From NCBI GenBank assembly GCA_009783365.1, contig WRHG01000126.1, positions 1 to 5,816 of the forward strand: a stretch of 5,816 nucleotides of DNA, written 5' to 3'. Position 1 is the first letter of the stretch. Each line of letters opens with the position of its first letter. Both the position numbers and the translations under genes were made by a program. The stretch is from Clostridia bacterium (GTDB lineage: Bacteria; Bacillota_A; Clostridia; Christensenellales; Aristaeellaceae). The notes beneath the pieces were generated by a model. That model saw only the letters and a program-made list of their open reading frames with translations, did no database searches and had not been told where the DNA came from. Below are positions 1 through 5,695 of the stretch, one piece after another.

Positions 1-6
1 TGGGAT

Positions 7-35
7 ATTGTAACGGGTTTGCCTTTGCTTGTCAA
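7..35 (-). promoter_or_regulatory. Strong sigma-A type promoter firing leftward out of the window
   Basis: Read on the minus strand, a perfect -35 box TTGACA (35 to 30) is followed after exactly 17 bases by TACAAT (12 to 7), which matches the -10 consensus at five of six positions. Transcription would start at about position 1 or just beyond the window edge, so the gene it drives is not visible. It begins 33 bases past the SNF2 gene stop, which suggests that a new transcription unit starts here on the same strand. Two A6 tracts just upstream of the -35 box could act as an UP-like element. No start codon with a ribosome binding site is visible before the edge, so the target could equally be an RNA gene or a gene with a leader; that is inference. 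Confidence 0.8.
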
Positions 36-36
36 C

Positions 37-67
37 CGTTTTTTCCATATGGCGTTTTTTCATATGG
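37..67. repeat. Two tandem copies of a 15-16 bp unit with CATATG core and A6 tract
   Basis: On the plus strand, CGTTTTTTCCATATGG (37-52) is directly followed by CGTTTTTTCATATGG (53-67); the copies differ by one inserted C. Each unit carries the 6-bp palindrome CATATG (46-51 and 61-66) and a T6/A6 run (39-44 and 55-60), spaced 15-16 bp apart, somewhat over one helical turn. The block lies between the SNF2 stop codon and the -35 box of the leftward promoter. It could be an upstream activating A-tract element, a paired regulator site, or a chance duplication; the sequence alone does not decide. Confidence 0.6.
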
Positions 68-68
68 G

Positions 69-3000
69 CTAGAAAAACAGGGCGCGAATCGCTTCTTCCG
101 TCAGACCCTTTAAGGCTGATTCGCCTGCCAGCACCACCCGGTCAAAGATGGCGCGCTTGCGCTTGCTCAGGTCCGTTACCTTCTCTTCAATCGTACCCTG
201 CGCAATGAAGCGGAGTACATCTACGTCCCGGGTTTGGCCGATTCGGTGCGCTCTGTCCGCCGCCTGATCCTCCGCGGCAGGGTTCCACCAAGGATCATAA
301 AGGATCACTAAGTCCGCGCCGGTCAGGTTGAGCCCGGTTCCGCCCGCCTTTAAAGAGATAAGAAGAACGTGCCCTTCGCCGTCGTTAAATCGATCGCAAA
401 GCTCCTGGCGCAGGTCAGGCTTGGTTTCACCGTCCAGATACAGGGTGTGAACCCCTTCTCGGGAAAGCCGTTTGCGAATGATTTGCAGCATGCTTACGAA
501 CTGCGAAAAAACGAGCATCCGCCGTTTCTCAGCAATGGCGGAAAACACCGTTTGCACCAGCAGTTCCAGCTTTCCGCTGGTGCCCTCGTAGTCTCCCAAA
601 AATAGCTTGGGGTGGCAGCAGGCCTGTCGCAGCTTCAGCAAAATGCTGAGTATCTGCATGCGCGCTTTCGAAAGCTGGCCCTGTTGTATGGCGGATTCCA
701 CGTGGGACCGCAATGTGCCCATCAGCTGCCGATAAACCTTATCCTGCTCCGGCGTCATGGCGGCGTACATAAACTGTTCATGCTTTTGGGGCAGGTCGCT
801 GCGCACGTCTTTCTTGAGCCTGCGTACCAGGAAAGGCCGGATACGCTCCTGTAGTTCCCCGGCCTGCTCTCCGCCGCCGTACCGCCTGAGGAAGGTTGAT
901 TGAGTACCCAGGTACCCGGGCAGCACAAAATCAAAGAGACTCCACAGTTCGCCGGTGTGATTCTCCATGGGTGTGCCTGTAAGGGCGATTCGCACTTGGG
1001 CGTCAAGGTCCTTCACAGCGGCGAAGCCAAGGCTATTGGCGTTTTTTACAAATTGCGCTTCGTCCAGGATAGCGAACCGGAGGGGGATCTCTTTTAGCAT
1101 GTCGATGTCCCGAAGCAAGAGAGAGTAGCTGGTGAGAATTACATCCACCGTTTCATCGATTTTGATCTCCGTGACGGCGCGCTTGCGCTCCTCCCGCTTG
1201 CCGCTGATCATACGTATCACCAGAGCCCTGTCAAAACGCTGAAATTCGGCGAGCCAGTGATAGCTGAGGGAGGTGGGGGTGATAATTATGCTTTTTTGGG
1301 AACCGCCCTTCTTTTTTGCTGCGGAAAGGGCGGCTATGACCTGTACGGTTTTTCCAAGGCCCATTTCATCGGCCAGGATGCCGCCCATTCGGTTCTCGTA
1401 AAGAGCCAGAAGCCATCCTACGCCGCGGCGCTGATAGGGAACCAGCTTGCGAAGCAAGTGGGCAGGTATGTATTTTTCTGCCTGGGAAGCGGCATCCGTC
1501 AGGGAGACGGCGGCTTTTTCCGCCTGTTTATCAGTTTGAGTGGAAATGCCAGCCAGACGGAGCATGCTGGCCATGTAAACTGCCCGATATGCGTTGTAAC
1601 GAAGCTCCCGGGCGGCGTCGTCCGCCTGGGGGTCATCCAGGGCGGCGGAATCCAACAGTTCCTGGGCAATGGGAGCAAGAGCCGCCATGTCCCGAATATC
1701 CAAGAATTCACCTGTTTTGAGCCGCAGGTAATGCTGCCGGTTTCGAATGGCGGTTAGTAAGGGCAGCAGTGCCGGCGCTTCACCGCTTTCCGCCAGCAGG
1801 GTAAATATTAGCTTGCCTCCGCGAAGACGGAAGGACGCATTCCAGGATGCCCGGCGGGGTTTGATTTTTTGAAATGCGGCAGTGGCATAGACTTCGTACT
1901 TTTTGCTGAGCTCCTGCACGCCATGGACACAGAAGGTCAGAATATCTTTGGCGCGCCCCAGAACAGCGCGCCCGCCCTTTACTATAAAGCCTGCATCCGA
2001 TAGGATATCCAACAGGGCGCTTTCCCCGCGTCCGTCTCGCATCAGCAATGGGCCGGGCGTGGCAGGATGAAGGGGAGCCGCCTTTGCGTTGCTTTGCGCT
2101 TCCAAAGGCAGCACAATCACATCACCGTAATGAAACTCCAGCTTCGCCACCACGTTGCCGTTCACCCAATCCAGGTATATCTTGGGCTTGAGCGAGGCTG
2201 TGATCAACCGGGCTGCCAGTTCAGGCGACGGGATCACCGTGCCTACCGCAGAAAGAGCAGGCAACAGGGTGGACAGTATTTCTTCGGCGTCCCGGGCATC
2301 GTAGCGGAAGCGTCCTCCATCCATAAGCAGCATCCGGCATATTCGTGCCTGGGCGCCGCGCAGGCGGACCACCCGTCCGTCCGTCAGCACGTAACGGCAG
2401 TCACAGGTGATCATTCGCAGATCTTCTATGCCTTCAACGGATACGCACAGTTCGTCGGAATGTTGGGAAATTGTGAAACAAAGGGGTTGTTCGGCAGCGC
2501 GTATGTCGGAGTGGGGACGTCTCTCCTTTCCGCGTACCAGCAAGAAGGGGCGCGTTTCCAGATGGCTAAGTACGCTGTGCAAAAACACGCCTGAAATGAT
2601 GATAAAGCGGCCATCGCTTTGCGCTTCGGGGAGATCCTGTTCATAAAAAAGCTCAATCTCATCCTCCGCGGGTATTGTAAGGTGGGTTTCCAGGATGGCA
2701 AGCAATCGTTCATCTTCTTTGGTAAAGCGGATTTGTGCTGGGTGAAAAGTGAAACGGGGGGAAAGATTGAGTGAAATGCCCTGCGTATGGCAGGTAAGCA
2801 GTTCCAATATGCTTTGCACGGCATACATCCTCTCCTGGCCTATGGCAAGCCCCAGGCCTACCCTACCGTCCGTAAAAAGGCGCAGCTGTGGCTGGATGCG
2901 TACGTTCTCGCCGCCTGGCATCGTTGGACTTAAGGCTGTGAGCATTCTTTGTCCCAGCGCCCGCTCATGGCGCTGGATAAGCCGGTGAAGTCCGCCGTCC

Positions 3001-3239
3001 TCCTGTGCGGCAAAGAGTGCCGCTACCACGTGAATGCAGGGTGTATCCGCCTGACCGCAGGTACACAGGGGCTCTTTGGCAGCCGTGAGCGTGACGGCCT
3101 GGACGGGGGTGGTAGCAACCCTTAGGCGCAGAGAATCCGCGTCTCTGGCGATGAATGTACAGCTTCCACGGCGAAAAGCGGATTCTCCATCCCGGTACGC
3201 GGCGGAAGCGGGATCCAGCGCGGCAAGGGTGATGGGCAT
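69..3239 (-). CDS. SWIM zinc-finger SNF2-family DNA-dependent ATPase (helicase-like)
   Basis: The protein has 1056 residues. An N-terminal SWIM zinc finger is seen as C59-x-C61-x6-C68-x-H70. A long middle region (about 100-580) corresponds in position to the bacterial SNF2-associated domain. The two RecA-like lobes carry the full motif set: PYQRRGVGWL (601-610), Walker A DEMGLGKT (624-631), TPTSLSYHW (654-662), Walker B DEAQ (726-729), LTGTPMEN (753-760), LVFSQF (909-914), SLKAGGTGLNLT (962-973) and DPWWNP followed by DRAHRIGQ (982-1002). No catalytic motif is broken. Family knowledge: such proteins are ATP-driven double-stranded DNA translocases that remodel protein-DNA complexes, related in the motor to RapA, which recycles RNA polymerase; most bacterial SWIM-SNF2 members have no assigned role. 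The start is the ATG at 3239, which has GGAGGT four bases upstream; the frame is open to a TTG at 3293 that has no such site. The stop is TAG. The gene follows the rplA terminator and probably forms its own unit. Confidence 0.93.
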   Translation of the reverse strand: MPITLAALDPASAAYRDGESAFRRGSCTFIARDADSLRLRVATTPVQAVTLTAAKEPLCTCGQADTPCIHVVAALFAAQEDGGLHRLIQRHERALGQRMLTALSPTMPGGENVRIQPQLRLFTDGRVGLGLAIGQERMYAVQSILELLTCHTQGISLNLSPRFTFHPAQIRFTKEDERLLAILETHLTIPAEDEIELFYEQDLPEAQSDGRFIIISGVFLHSVLSHLETRPFLLVRGKERRPHSDIRAAEQPLCFTISQHSDELCVSVEGIEDLRMITCDCRYVLTDGRVVRLRGAQARICRMLLMDGGRFRYDARDAEEILSTLLPALSAVGTVIPSPELAARLITASLKPKIYLDWVNGNVVAKLEFHYGDVIVLPLEAQSNAKAAPLHPATPGPLLMRDGRGESALLDILSDAGFIVKGGRAVLGRAKDILTFCVHGVQELSKKYEVYATAAFQKIKPRRASWNASFRLRGGKLIFTLLAESGEAPALLPLLTAIRNRQHYLRLKTGEFLDIRDMAALAPIAQELLDSAALDDPQADDAARELRYNAYRAVYMASMLRLAGISTQTDKQAEKAAVSLTDAASQAEKYIPAHLLRKLVPYQRRGVGWLLALYENRMGGILADEMGLGKTVQVIAALSAAKKKGGSQKSIIITPTSLSYHWLAEFQRFDRALVIRMISGKREERKRAVTEIKIDETVDVILTSYSLLLRDIDMLKEIPLRFAILDEAQFVKNANSLGFAAVKDLDAQVRIALTGTPMENHTGELWSLFDFVLPGYLGTQSTFLRRYGGGEQAGELQERIRPFLVRRLKKDVRSDLPQKHEQFMYAAMTPEQDKVYRQLMGTLRSHVESAIQQGQLSKARMQILSILLKLRQACCHPKLFLGDYEGTSGKLELLVQTVFSAIAEKRRMLVFSQFVSMLQIIRKRLSREGVHTLYLDGETKPDLRQELCDRFNDGEGHVLLISLKAGGTGLNLTGADLVILYDPWWNPAAEDQAADRAHRIGQTRDVDVLRFIAQGTIEEKVTDLSKRKRAIFDRVVLAGESALKGLTEEAIRALFF

Positions 3240-3243
3240 GGGC

Positions 3244-3249
3244 ACCTCC
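3244..3249 (-). promoter_or_regulatory. Ribosome binding site that sets the SNF2 start
   Basis: GGAGGT on the minus strand lies four bases before ATG at 3239. The upstream in-frame candidates, TTG at 3293 and ATG at 3260, lack any comparable purine-rich site. Starting at TTG would add 18 residues outside the conserved protein, including sequence that overlaps the likely promoter. Confidence 0.8.
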
Positions 3250-3264
3250 GAAAAAACCATAATT

Positions 3265-3293
3265 GGTATAACTTCTCTTATCCCGGAGTACAA
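3265..3293 (-). promoter_or_regulatory. Possible weak promoter for the SNF2 gene
   Basis: On the minus strand TTGTAC (3293-3288) and TATACC (3270-3265) are separated by 17 bases. They match the sigma-A consensus at three and four of six positions. Transcription would start near 3258, giving a leader of roughly 20 bases that includes the GGAGGT site. The placement between the rplA terminator and the SNF2 start is right, but the box matches are mediocre. Readthrough from the ribosomal operon remains an alternative. Confidence 0.35.
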
Positions 3294-3338
3294 TCCTGCA
3301 CAGCGCGTAAGATTGACGCTTGGTTATGATGAAAATAG

Positions 3339-3377
3339 CAAACCGGGGTATGAGACAGCGCCTCATACCCCGGTTTG
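3339..3377 (-). terminator. Intrinsic terminator of the tuf-rplA operon
   Basis: Perfect inverted repeat with 16-bp arms (3339-3354 and 3362-3377) around a 7-base loop; the stem centre is GC-rich (CCGGGG/CCCCGG). In the minus-strand transcript it begins 47 bases after the rplA stop and is followed by CUAUUUUC, a short U-rich tail. The opposite strand has no U run directly after the stem, so it fits the right-to-left operon. The tail is weaker than in a classic terminator, so termination may be partial or may depend on NusG/NusA; that is inference. Confidence 0.75.
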
Positions 3378-3424
3378 GCTGTGTGCATTTTACGTGATTA
3401 GAAAGCCTTGACAAACACGGTTGC

Positions 3425-4114
3425 TCAGAACTTCAGCGAGTTCACCTTAACGGAGGGACCCATCGTGGCGCTTAAGTACACCGAACGCACATAGGTGCCC
3501 TTTGCCGCGGAGGGTTTCGCTTTGTTGATGGCGTCCATCAGCGTGGTGAGATTTTCCTGGAGCTTTTCTTGGCCGAATGACGCTTTGCCGATGGGGCAGT
3601 GTACGATGGCAGTCTTGTCCACACGATACTCCACTTTACCGGCTTTAATATCGCTGACAGCCTTGGCGATGTCCATGGTCACGGTTCCGCTCTTGGGGTT
3701 GGGCATAAGGCCCTTGGGTCCCAGGACGCGGCCGATGCGGCCCACCACACCCATCATGTCCGGCGTGGCGACCATCACATCAAAGCCAAACCAGTTTTCA
3801 GTCTGAATTTTCTGCACCATTTCCTCGCCGCCGACGAAATCGGCGCCGGCAGTTTCCGCTTCCTTTACCTTGTCGCCCTTGGTAACTACCAGCACACGCA
3901 CCGTACGGCCGGTGCCGTGAGGCAGCACCACCGCGCCCCTAACCTGCTGGTCCGCATGGCGGGGATCAACGCCCAGACGAACGGAGATTTCGATGGTTTC
4001 GTCGAATTTGGCTTTGCTGGTTTTACAAACCAGGTCAATGGCTTCCTCCGGATCATAAGCCTTGAGGGAATCAATCAGCTTCGCGCTGTCGATATACTTT
4101 TTTCCGTGCTTCAT
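3425..4114 (-). CDS. rplA: 50S ribosomal protein L1
   Basis: The 229-residue protein has the usual length for bacterial L1. It carries the family signature [15 protein letters not shown] at 131-145, the N-terminal segment [17 protein letters not shown] (36-52) and the C-terminal [18 protein letters not shown] (207-224). L1 binds helices 76-78 of 23S rRNA, forms the mobile L1 stalk at the ribosomal E site and helps release deacylated tRNA. In E. coli and several other prokaryotes it also represses its own mRNA by binding a mimic of the rRNA site; a candidate for that site lies upstream of rplK here. The start ATG at 4114 has GGAGGA six bases upstream. The stop is TGA. It is the last gene of the operon: a terminator hairpin follows, and rplJ and rplL are absent from the usual next position. 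Confidence 0.98.
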   Translation of the reverse strand: MKHGKKYIDSAKLIDSLKAYDPEEAIDLVCKTSKAKFDETIEISVRLGVDPRHADQQVRGAVVLPHGTGRTVRVLVVTKGDKVKEAETAGADFVGGEEMVQKIQTENWFGFDVMVATPDMMGVVGRIGRVLGPKGLMPNPKSGTVTMDIAKAVSDIKAGKVEYRVDKTAIVHCPIGKASFGQEKLQENLTTLMDAINKAKPSAAKGTYVRSVYLSATMGPSVKVNSLKF

Positions 4115-4158
4115 GTTCTTTCCTCCCTGTGATCAAACGGCGCAATGGCCCGCGTTCT

Positions 4159-4584
4159 TTATTCCTCAACCGTAATTCCCATGGAACGGGCGGTACCCTT
4201 AACCATGCTGATGATGGACTCCAAATCCGTTGCGTTGACGTCCGGACGCTTCACTTCCGCGATTTCGCGTACCTGTTCCTTGGTAAGGGTACCTACCTTT
4301 TCACGGTTGGGCTTCGCGCTCGCCAGTTCGATGTTAAGCGCCTTTTTAATCAGCACTGGCACGGGGGGGGTTTTGGTAATAAAGGAAAACGTGCGGTCCG
4401 TGTAGACCGTGATGACCACCGGGATGATAAGCCCCGCGCTTTTGGCGGTGCGTTCATTGAATTCCTTACAAAAACCGGGGATGTTCACACCATGCTGCCC
4501 AAGGGCCGGGCCGATGGGAGGCGCAGGCGTGGCTTTTGCTGCGGGAACCTGCAGCTTGATAATGGATGCAACTTTTTTTGCCAT
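4159..4584 (-). CDS. rplK: 50S ribosomal protein L11
   Basis: The 141-residue protein is full length. The N-terminal domain (1 to about 70) shows the proline-rich [19 protein letters not shown] (17-35), with the prolines that contact thiostrepton-type antibiotics retained. The KTPP linker (71-74) joins the C-terminal rRNA-binding domain, which ends with the signature GTARSMGI (130-137). L11 binds the 1070 region of 23S rRNA at the GTPase-associated centre, where EF-Tu and EF-G act, and is needed for RelA activation in species that have it. Start ATG at 4584, with AGGAGG ten bases upstream at 4600-4595; stop TAA. The gap to rplA is 44 bases, to nusG 62 bases. The longer nusG-rplK gap holds a possible L1-binding RNA operator. 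Confidence 0.98.
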   Translation of the reverse strand: MAKKVASIIKLQVPAAKATPAPPIGPALGQHGVNIPGFCKEFNERTAKSAGLIIPVVITVYTDRTFSFITKTPPVPVLIKKALNIELASAKPNREKVGTLTKEQVREIAEVKRPDVNATDLESIISMVKGTARSMGITVEE

Positions 4585-4605
4585 TGGGGTATTTCCTCCT
4601 CATGT

Positions 4606-4637
4606 GTGGTAATACGGAACCGTTCCGTTCCTCCCAC
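4606..4637 (-). promoter_or_regulatory. Probable L1-binding translational operator in the rplK leader
   Basis: In the minus-strand RNA, GUGG (4637-4634) pairs with CCAC (4609-4606). An inner stem ACGGA/UCCGU (4628-4624 and 4618-4614) sits beyond an asymmetric internal loop, GAGGA on one side and AUUA on the other. The GUGGGAGG strand and the UACCAC strand equal the two strands of the L1-binding site in E. coli 23S rRNA as I remember it. The structure ends five bases before the rplK ribosome binding site, where bound L1 could block initiation. Known: L1 represses the L11-L1 mRNA in E. coli through such mimicry. Inferred: that this element does the same here. Confidence 0.68.
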
Positions 4638-4646
4638 GCCATGGGG

Positions 4647-5180
4647 TCAGACCTTCACAACGTCCTGAAGATCGACCTCCACAGGCATTTCGCGGCCAAG
4701 GAACATCTTCACCTTTACCGTCAACTTTGAGCGCACCGTATCCACATCCTCAACATAACCCGTAAAATTCTCCAGCGGGCCGGATAGAATGCGCACTTCC
4801 TCGCCGATGGCGATGCCAAATTCCACGCTGTTGATTTGTGTGGAGAGCATCATCTCCACCTCTTCAAGGGTAAGAGCCACCGGCTTGCTGTCCGGGCCCA
4901 CAAAGCCGGTAACGCCGCGGGTGTTGCGCACAAGGTACCAGCTTTCGCTGGTCTCGATCATATGCACAAGCACATAACCGGGATACACCTTGCGCTTCGT
5001 TTTGACACGCTTGTTGTTCTTGATCTCCACCACGTCTTCCACTGGGACGCGCACGTCGAGGATCAAGTCCTGCATGCCGTTGTTTTCCACGGCTTTTTCA
5101 AGATTGTCCTTCACTTTGTTTTCGTAGCCCGAATAGGTATGCACCACGTACCAACAGGGCTCTTTGCTCTTTGCAGCCAT
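4647..5180 (-). CDS. nusG: Transcription termination/antitermination factor NusG
   Basis: The 177-residue protein has the two domains of compact NusG. The N-terminal NGN domain runs from WYVVHTYSGYE (10-20) through KRKVYPGYVLV (62-72) and VRNTRGVTGFVG (84-95); it binds the clamp of RNA polymerase over the DNA channel. The C-terminal KOW domain (about 124-177) has GEEVRILSGPLENFTG (126-141) and ends in VEVDLQDVVKV; it contacts Rho or ribosomal S10. In Gram-positive bacteria NusG also promotes sequence-specific pausing. No insertion is seen between the domains. The start ATG at 5180 has AAGGAG six bases upstream, and that site overlaps the secE stop codon, so translation of the two is probably coupled. 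The stop is TGA. Confidence 0.98.
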   Translation of the reverse strand: MAAKSKEPCWYVVHTYSGYENKVKDNLEKAVENNGMQDLILDVRVPVEDVVEIKNNKRVKTKRKVYPGYVLVHMIETSESWYLVRNTRGVTGFVGPDSKPVALTLEEVEMMLSTQINSVEFGIAIGEEVRILSGPLENFTGYVEDVDTVRSKLTVKVKMFLGREMPVEVDLQDVVKV

Positions 5181-5190
5181 GCGCTTCTCC

Positions 5191-5457
5191 TTAGCCCATG
5201 ATCAGTTGGACCAGGGTGGTGGCGCCCGTGTCCAGCAGACCGATGATGATCATCATAAACACCATAAAGAGCATCACGATGATGGAATAGTTGATCAGCT
5301 TGTCACGGGTAGGCCATGTGACCTTTTTCAGTTCGCGCCACGTATTTCGGAACGCGTTACCGATGCGGGCGAAGAAGCGGATAAAACCGCGCCCAAAACG
5401 GACAAAGAGGGAAGGCTTCCTGTTTTTGCCTTTGGCCACCGCTTTCTTTTCTGACAT
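5191..5457 (-). CDS. secE: Preprotein translocase subunit SecE
   Basis: An 88-residue single-span SecE of the short Gram-positive type. A lysine/arginine-rich N-terminus is followed by the amphipathic helix and hallmark WRELKKVTWPTR (40-51), then one hydrophobic membrane helix (about 58-75) and a short tail. SecE clamps SecY in the membrane and is essential for SecYEG-dependent export. The chosen start is ATG at 5457, nine bases after AAAAGGAT. An in-frame GTG at 5466 would add three residues, but it abuts that ribosome binding site and so is unlikely. The stop TAA overlaps the nusG ribosome binding site, and nusG starts 10 bases further on. The secE-nusG pairing is nearly universal in bacteria. 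Confidence 0.96.
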   Translation of the reverse strand: MSEKKAVAKGKNRKPSLFVRFGRGFIRFFARIGNAFRNTWRELKKVTWPTRDKLINYSIIVMLFMVFMMIIIGLLDTGATTLVQLIMG

Positions 5458-5466
5458 GGTTTTCAC

Positions 5467-5474
5467 ATCCTTTT
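5467..5474 (-). promoter_or_regulatory. Ribosome binding site that sets the secE start
   Basis: AAAAGGAT on the minus strand lies nine bases before ATG at 5457. The alternative GTG at 5466 begins immediately after this site, too close for initiation. The SecE protein therefore most likely begins MSEKKAV. Confidence 0.7.
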
Positions 5475-5491
5475 CACTGGGAAACTCAAAC

Positions 5492-5653
5492 TTACTTGGT
5501 CTCGCGATGGGCCGTATGCTTTCTGCAGAAACGGCAGTACTTGCTCAACTCCACCCGGTCAGGAGTATTCTTCTTGTTTTTCATGGAATTGTAGTTCCGC
5601 TGCTTGCACTCGGTGCAGGCCAGCACGATCCTGTTGCGGGCAACGCTTGCCAC
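5492..5653 (-). CDS. rpmG: 50S ribosomal protein L33, zinc-ribbon (C+) form
   Basis: A short gene of 53 codons plus stop. The product begins [20 protein letters not shown] and contains two CxxC pairs, C13-x2-C16 and C40-x2-C43. They form the zinc ribbon of the C+ version of L33, which sits near the E site of the 50S subunit. In bacteria with both forms, the cysteine-free copy can replace it under zinc starvation; whether a second copy exists here cannot be seen. The start is GTG at 5653 with a strong AGGAGGT seven bases upstream; no in-frame ATG is suitable, since the only one (codon 24) would remove the first CxxC. Stop TAA. It lies 42 bases after tuf and 34 before secE, the usual rpmG-secE-nusG order of Gram-positive bacteria. 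Easy to miss because of its length and GTG start. Confidence 0.96.
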   Translation of the reverse strand: MASVARNRIVLACTECKQRNYNSMKNKKNTPDRVELSKYCRFCRKHTAHRETK

Positions 5654-5660
5654 GCTCTCC

Positions 5661-5667
5661 ACCTCCT
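5661..5667 (-). promoter_or_regulatory. Strong ribosome binding site for rpmG
   Basis: AGGAGGT on the minus strand, seven bases before the GTG start at 5653. It is close to perfectly complementary to the 16S 3' end and supports the GTG as the true start of L33. Confidence 0.8.
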
Positions 5668-5672
5668 AGGAC

Positions 5673-5686
5673 AGGGCTCACGCCCT
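5673..5686 (-). other. Small GNRA-loop hairpin in the tuf-rpmG spacer
   Basis: On the minus strand AGGGC-GUGA-GCCCU forms a 5-bp stem closed by a GUGA tetraloop, 9 bases after the tuf stop and 5 bases before the rpmG ribosome binding site. No U run follows, so it is not an intrinsic terminator, and tuf and rpmG are probably cotranscribed. It could be an mRNA processing or stability element, or of no importance. Confidence 0.45.
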
Positions 5687-5695
5687 CTTCATTTT

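Noticed and set aside
1..63. Minus-strand open frame from ATG at 63 (MKKRHMEKTVDK...) running to the window edge
   Set aside because: Only 21 codons are visible, with no ribosome binding site before either ATG, and the frame runs across a near-consensus promoter. The promoter reading explains the sequence better; the bases beyond the edge would settle it.
1257..1757. Plus-strand open frame of 166 codons inside the SNF2 gene
   Set aside because: It is antisense to conserved SNF2 motor and associated-domain sequence. Low-complexity glycine-rich translation and lack of a start signal mark it as a shadow.
2067..2594. Plus-strand open frame of 175 codons inside the SNF2 gene
   Set aside because: It is antisense to a continuous, full-length protein with no family resemblance in the translation.
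3408..3413. Plus-strand TTGACA after the rplA terminator, as a rightward promoter
   Set aside because: No acceptable -10 box lies 16-18 bases downstream (the bases at 3431-3436 are CTTCAG), and it would read antisense into rplA.
4614..4628. Palindrome ACGGAAC-C-GTTCCGT as a DNA operator
   Set aside because: A dyad with a single central base could bind a protein dimer, but it forms the inner stem of the probable L1-binding RNA element within an operon, so the RNA explanation is preferred.
4129..4668. Plus-strand open frame of 179 codons opposite rplK
   Set aside because: It lies antisense to the well-supported rplK gene and its flanking spacers, has no recognisable domain or ribosome binding site, and looks like a frame shadow.
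5458..5491. Internal promoter between rpmG and secE
   Set aside because: The 34-base gap has a ribosome binding site but no recognisable -35/-10 pair.
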